Positions 62,019 through 64,000 of a DNA stretch of 64,000 nucleotides are shown piece by piece. The position numbers and the translations under genes were made by a program. The notes under the pieces were generated by a model. The model saw nothing but the letters and a program-made list of their open reading frames with translations, was not told the origin of the DNA and searched no databases. The DNA is taken from positions 62,001-126,000 of the forward strand of contig NZ_CYSR01000021.1 in assembly GCF_001458395.1 (NCBI RefSeq), given 5' to 3'. This DNA comes from Leisingera aquaemixtae. GTDB lineage: Bacteria > Pseudomonadota > Alphaproteobacteria > Rhodobacterales > Rhodobacteraceae. The first letter of the stretch is position 1, and every line of letters starts with the position of its first letter.

Positions 62019-62850
62019 GAACGCCGTGCCGCGGGCGCAGCACAGCACGGGGCCCGCGGAATGGCTGGCGCGCCGTGGCGAAGCCGTGGTGCTGGGCGCC
62101 GCGGCCATCGTTGTTGCGCTCAGCGCGGCCTATACGGTGCTTGGCGCGGGCATGGAAATGACCGCGGTCGAAATGACCCGGATGGCCGGCCCCATCGGCG
62201 AACCGATGCAGATGGGACCCGGCACCGCCTGGACGGCGGGCTATGCCGGTCTGATCTTTCTGATGTGGTGGCTGATGATGATCGCCATGATGACCCCCGG
62301 CGCGGCCCCTGTCCTGCTGCTGTTCACCGCCCTCAAGAAAGCCGGCTCAAGCCCCGCCCGGGCGCCGCTGCTCAGCCTTTTGTTCCTGAGCGGCTACCTG
62401 CTGGCCTGGGCGGTCTTTTCACTCGCCGCCACCGCTGTGCAGTGGGGGCTGGAAACCGCTGGCCTGTCAAACGGGCCTATGATGTCGCTCAGCAGCCGTG
62501 CCCTTGCGGGGGCGCTGCTGCTGGCGGCGGGCGCCTATCAGTTCACCCCCTGCAAGCACGCCTGCCTCTCCCACTGCCGGACGCCGGTTCAATTTCTGAC
62601 CGCGCACCACCGCACAGGCATGGCTGGTGCTGTACTGATGGGCGCCCACCATGGCGCATACTGCCTGGGCTGCTGCTGGGCGCTGATGCTGCTGCTGTTT
62701 GCGGGCGGGGTCATGAACCTGTACTGGATCGCCGGTATTGCGCTCTACGTGCTGGCCGAAAAGCATCTGGCGCGCGCCCGGCTGTTCGCTCCGGCCGCTG
62801 GCCTCCTGCTGATGCTTGCCGGCGCCAGCCTGATGGCCACCGCGTTCTGA
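62002..62850 (+). CDS. DUF2182 membrane protein
   Basis: 282 residues from the TTG at 62002, which overlaps the DUF1326 gene; a GTG at 62026 is possible. Six to seven membrane helices are seen. Conserved features are LMWWLMMIAMMTPGAAPV, YQFTPCKHACLSHCRTP and HGAYCLGCCWALMLL, rich in Met, His and Cys and likely to bind a metal in the membrane. With DUF1326 it probably forms a metal- or redox-linked pair. Confidence 0.88.
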   Translation: MSARPENAVPRAQHSTGPAEWLARRGEAVVLGAAAIVVALSAAYTVLGAGMEMTAVEMTRMAGPIGEPMQMGPGTAWTAGYAGLIFLMWWLMMIAMMTPGAAPVLLLFTALKKAGSSPARAPLLSLLFLSGYLLAWAVFSLAATAVQWGLETAGLSNGPMMSLSSRALAGALLLAAGAYQFTPCKHACLSHCRTPVQFLTAHHRTGMAGAVLMGAHHGAYCLGCCWALMLLLFAGGVMNLYWIAGIALYVLAEKHLARARLFAPAAGLLLMLAGASLMATAF

Positions 62851-62909
62851 GCCGCGGCAGGCCTGCCCTCCCCCAACATGGTGCCGGTTTCAGACCATCC
62901 CTTCGCTTT

Positions 62910-62925
62910 TTGAATGGCGTTTCAG
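62910..62925. promoter_or_regulatory. BetI-operator-like sequence upstream of the phosphatase-like gene
   Basis: TTGAATGGCGTTTCAG, preceded by TTTT, matches the candidate BetI site at 15280-15295 in 13 of 16 positions, and it lies 59 bp before the start of the next gene. The half TTTTGAATGGCC also occurs by chance inside yebC, so this is weak evidence. Confidence 0.3.
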
Positions 62926-62983
62926 GAAACTGACATCAAAATGGGGCACCGAAGCCACTGCAAGGCAAAGAGGGATTCGGGCC

Positions 62984-63820
62984 ATGGACACAAAACTTCT
63001 GCTCATCATTCTGGACGGCGTGCCCTGGCGCAACTTCCGCCGCCTGTTCGGCAACCTGGAAGGCTGGGTGGACAGCGGCGACGCCCGCGTGTGGAAGCTG
63101 CGCAGCGTGCTGCCGTCGATTTCCGCCAGCTGCTATGCTTCGATCCACACCGGCGTGGCGCCCGCCGTTCATGGCTGCACCGGCAATGCCAATGTGTTCC
63201 GGCTGAAGGAAAAGGACGTGTTCAGCCAGGTCCGCGCGGCAGGCGGCGTGACCGGCGCCGTGGCGCACAGCTTCTGGTCGTCCTTCTTCAACCGCCATCC
63301 GTTCGACTGCGTGCGCGACATCGAATATGACGAACCGGAAAGCAAGACCATCAGCCACGGCCGGTTCCACACCATGACCGGTTACGGCAAGGACAATCAG
63401 ATGACCCCGTCAGATGTGGACCTGTTCGGCACGCTGACCAATCTCTGCCTGCGCTTCGGCCTCGACTACGGGATGCTGCACACCTGCACGCTGGACAGCA
63501 TGGGCCACCGCTATTTCCACGACTGCCAGGAGATGGACCACGCCTGTTTCGTGATGGATGAGATGCTGGCCCCCTTCATCACCCGCTGGCGCGATCTGGG
63601 CTATGAGGTGATTGTCACCGCCGACCACGGCCAGGACGAGCGCGGCCACCACGGCGGCCGCAGCCCGCTGCAGCAGGAAACCGCGCTCTATTACTTTGGC
63701 GAGGCCGACGGCCCCGACCACAGTGACGTCATCGACCAGCGCCAGCTGGCCCCCACGATCCTGAAACTGCTGGGCGCTCCCATCGCCGGCACCATGAAGG
63801 CAGAGCCGTTCCTGAGGTAA
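62984..63820 (+). CDS. Alkaline-phosphatase-superfamily hydrolase (NPP-like)
   Basis: 278 residues. The two-metal site is complete: Asp11 (IILDGVPW), nucleophile Ser47 in LPSISASCYASIHTG where NPP enzymes usually have Thr, Asp171 and His175 in LDSMGHRYF, then Asp214 and His215 in TADHGQDERGHHGG with His222. There is no signal peptide, so it acts in the cytosol. NPP-type enzymes cleave phosphodiesters (nucleotides, lysophospholipids, glycerophosphocholine) or, in some relatives, phosphonates. The substrate here is unknown. The gene is separate from the ABC operon. Confidence 0.88.
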   Translation: MDTKLLLIILDGVPWRNFRRLFGNLEGWVDSGDARVWKLRSVLPSISASCYASIHTGVAPAVHGCTGNANVFRLKEKDVFSQVRAAGGVTGAVAHSFWSSFFNRHPFDCVRDIEYDEPESKTISHGRFHTMTGYGKDNQMTPSDVDLFGTLTNLCLRFGLDYGMLHTCTLDSMGHRYFHDCQEMDHACFVMDEMLAPFITRWRDLGYEVIVTADHGQDERGHHGGRSPLQQETALYYFGEADGPDHSDVIDQRQLAPTILKLLGAPIAGTMKAEPFLR

Positions 63821-63889
63821 CGTGATTGCGGCGGCCCGTGTGCTATTATGGCCCTCAGCCGCCGTTCTCATTTGCCGGAAAGGACTGCC

Positions 63890-64000
63890 ATGAAATCCCT
63901 TGCTGCCGCCTTCTGCCTGTTTGCCGCGCCGGTTCTGGCCGGCGATACCTGCCACGACCTCTGGTTCACCCGGAACGCGGTGATCGACCGGGCCGGCTAC
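63890..64000 (+). CDS. DUF4453/YARHG-like secreted protein (5' part only)
   Basis: The ATG at 63890 with GGAAAGGA upstream opens a frame to the window end (37 codons). It begins with a signal peptide (MKSLAAAFCLFAAPVLAG) and continues DTCHDLWFTRNAVIDRAGY, matching the start of DUF4453/YARHG proteins. The rest lies outside. Confidence 0.7.
   Translation, partial: MKSLAAAFCLFAAPVLAGDTCHDLWFTRNAVIDRAGY

Noticed and set aside
1-64000. CRISPR arrays, tRNA, rRNA, insertion sequences and prophage genes
   Set aside because: None found by eye: no regularly spaced direct repeats, no cloverleaf-like tRNA segments, no transposase, integrase or phage structural proteins.

Overview
The window is GC-rich, densely coded chromosomal DNA of an alphaproteobacterium, most probably a marine Roseobacter-group member of the Rhodobacterales. 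Leisingera or Phaeobacter would be my guess; this is inference, not proof. The reasons are a choline-sulfate/choline to glycine-betaine operon with a BCCT-type carrier, a ScfR-type acyl-CoA regulator, DUF1127, DUF4453 and DUF2927 proteins, an alphaproteobacterial class A RNase P RNA, and several families of short dispersed hairpin repeats of a kind I associate with this group. I see no phage, insertion sequence, CRISPR array, tRNA or rRNA.

Layout. 1-4103 (minus): an unfamiliar three-gene unit of alanine-rich helical-repeat proteins. The 924-aa first gene ends in a domain resembling polymorphic-toxin nucleases, followed with an ATGA overlap by a small acidic protein and by a third, truncated gene. 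4285-8842: a Bcr/CflA drug exporter, an autoregulated ScfR-like regulator with TTTGCAAA sites, a patatin phospholipase, a cytochrome c and a YdcH-like protein. 9018-15930: the bet locus (carrier, betC, betB, betA on the minus strand; betI divergent), which takes up choline or choline-O-sulfate and oxidises it to glycine betaine. 15948-21577: a DUF1036-like secreted protein, a DMT exporter, a pirin, the divergent pair argO/argP and a ClpP-like membrane protein.

21713-33669: YebC, two convergent SLC13/TrkA-C carriers, an mgtE-fcl-metallophosphoesterase operon, guanine deaminase, a CAP-domain protein, an 8-oxoguanine-deaminase-like enzyme and a HisN-like phosphatase. 33767-41522: an XRE regulator, a quinone oxidoreductase, a LysR/DUF1127 divergent pair, Bax-inhibitor-1, an acetyltransferase, rpmG, the RNase P RNA, an amidase and an Excalibur lipoprotein. 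41564-48318: gatCA, a UPF0173 hydrolase, tag-YciI-TetR, tadA with an overlapping APH(6)-like kinase, and an RluB-like pseudouridine synthase. 48414-53966: a co-directional block of a 24-aa peptide, XpaC, TelA, a DUF2927 lipoprotein, SPFH+GYF and a double zinc-ribbon membrane protein, which looks like a PspA-less envelope-stress module. 54071-64000: Hsp20 divergent from a nitroreductase, dtd, a four-gene dipeptide/oligopeptide-type ABC importer, the DUF1326/DUF2182 pair, an alkaline-phosphatase-superfamily hydrolase and the start of a DUF4453 protein.

Most worth a second look: the toxin-like trio at the left edge; the XpaC-TelA-SPFH-zinc-ribbon block; and three families of short structured repeats. 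One of these (35503 and 44246) keeps its flanks while its inner stem changes on both sides, as expected for selected secondary structure.
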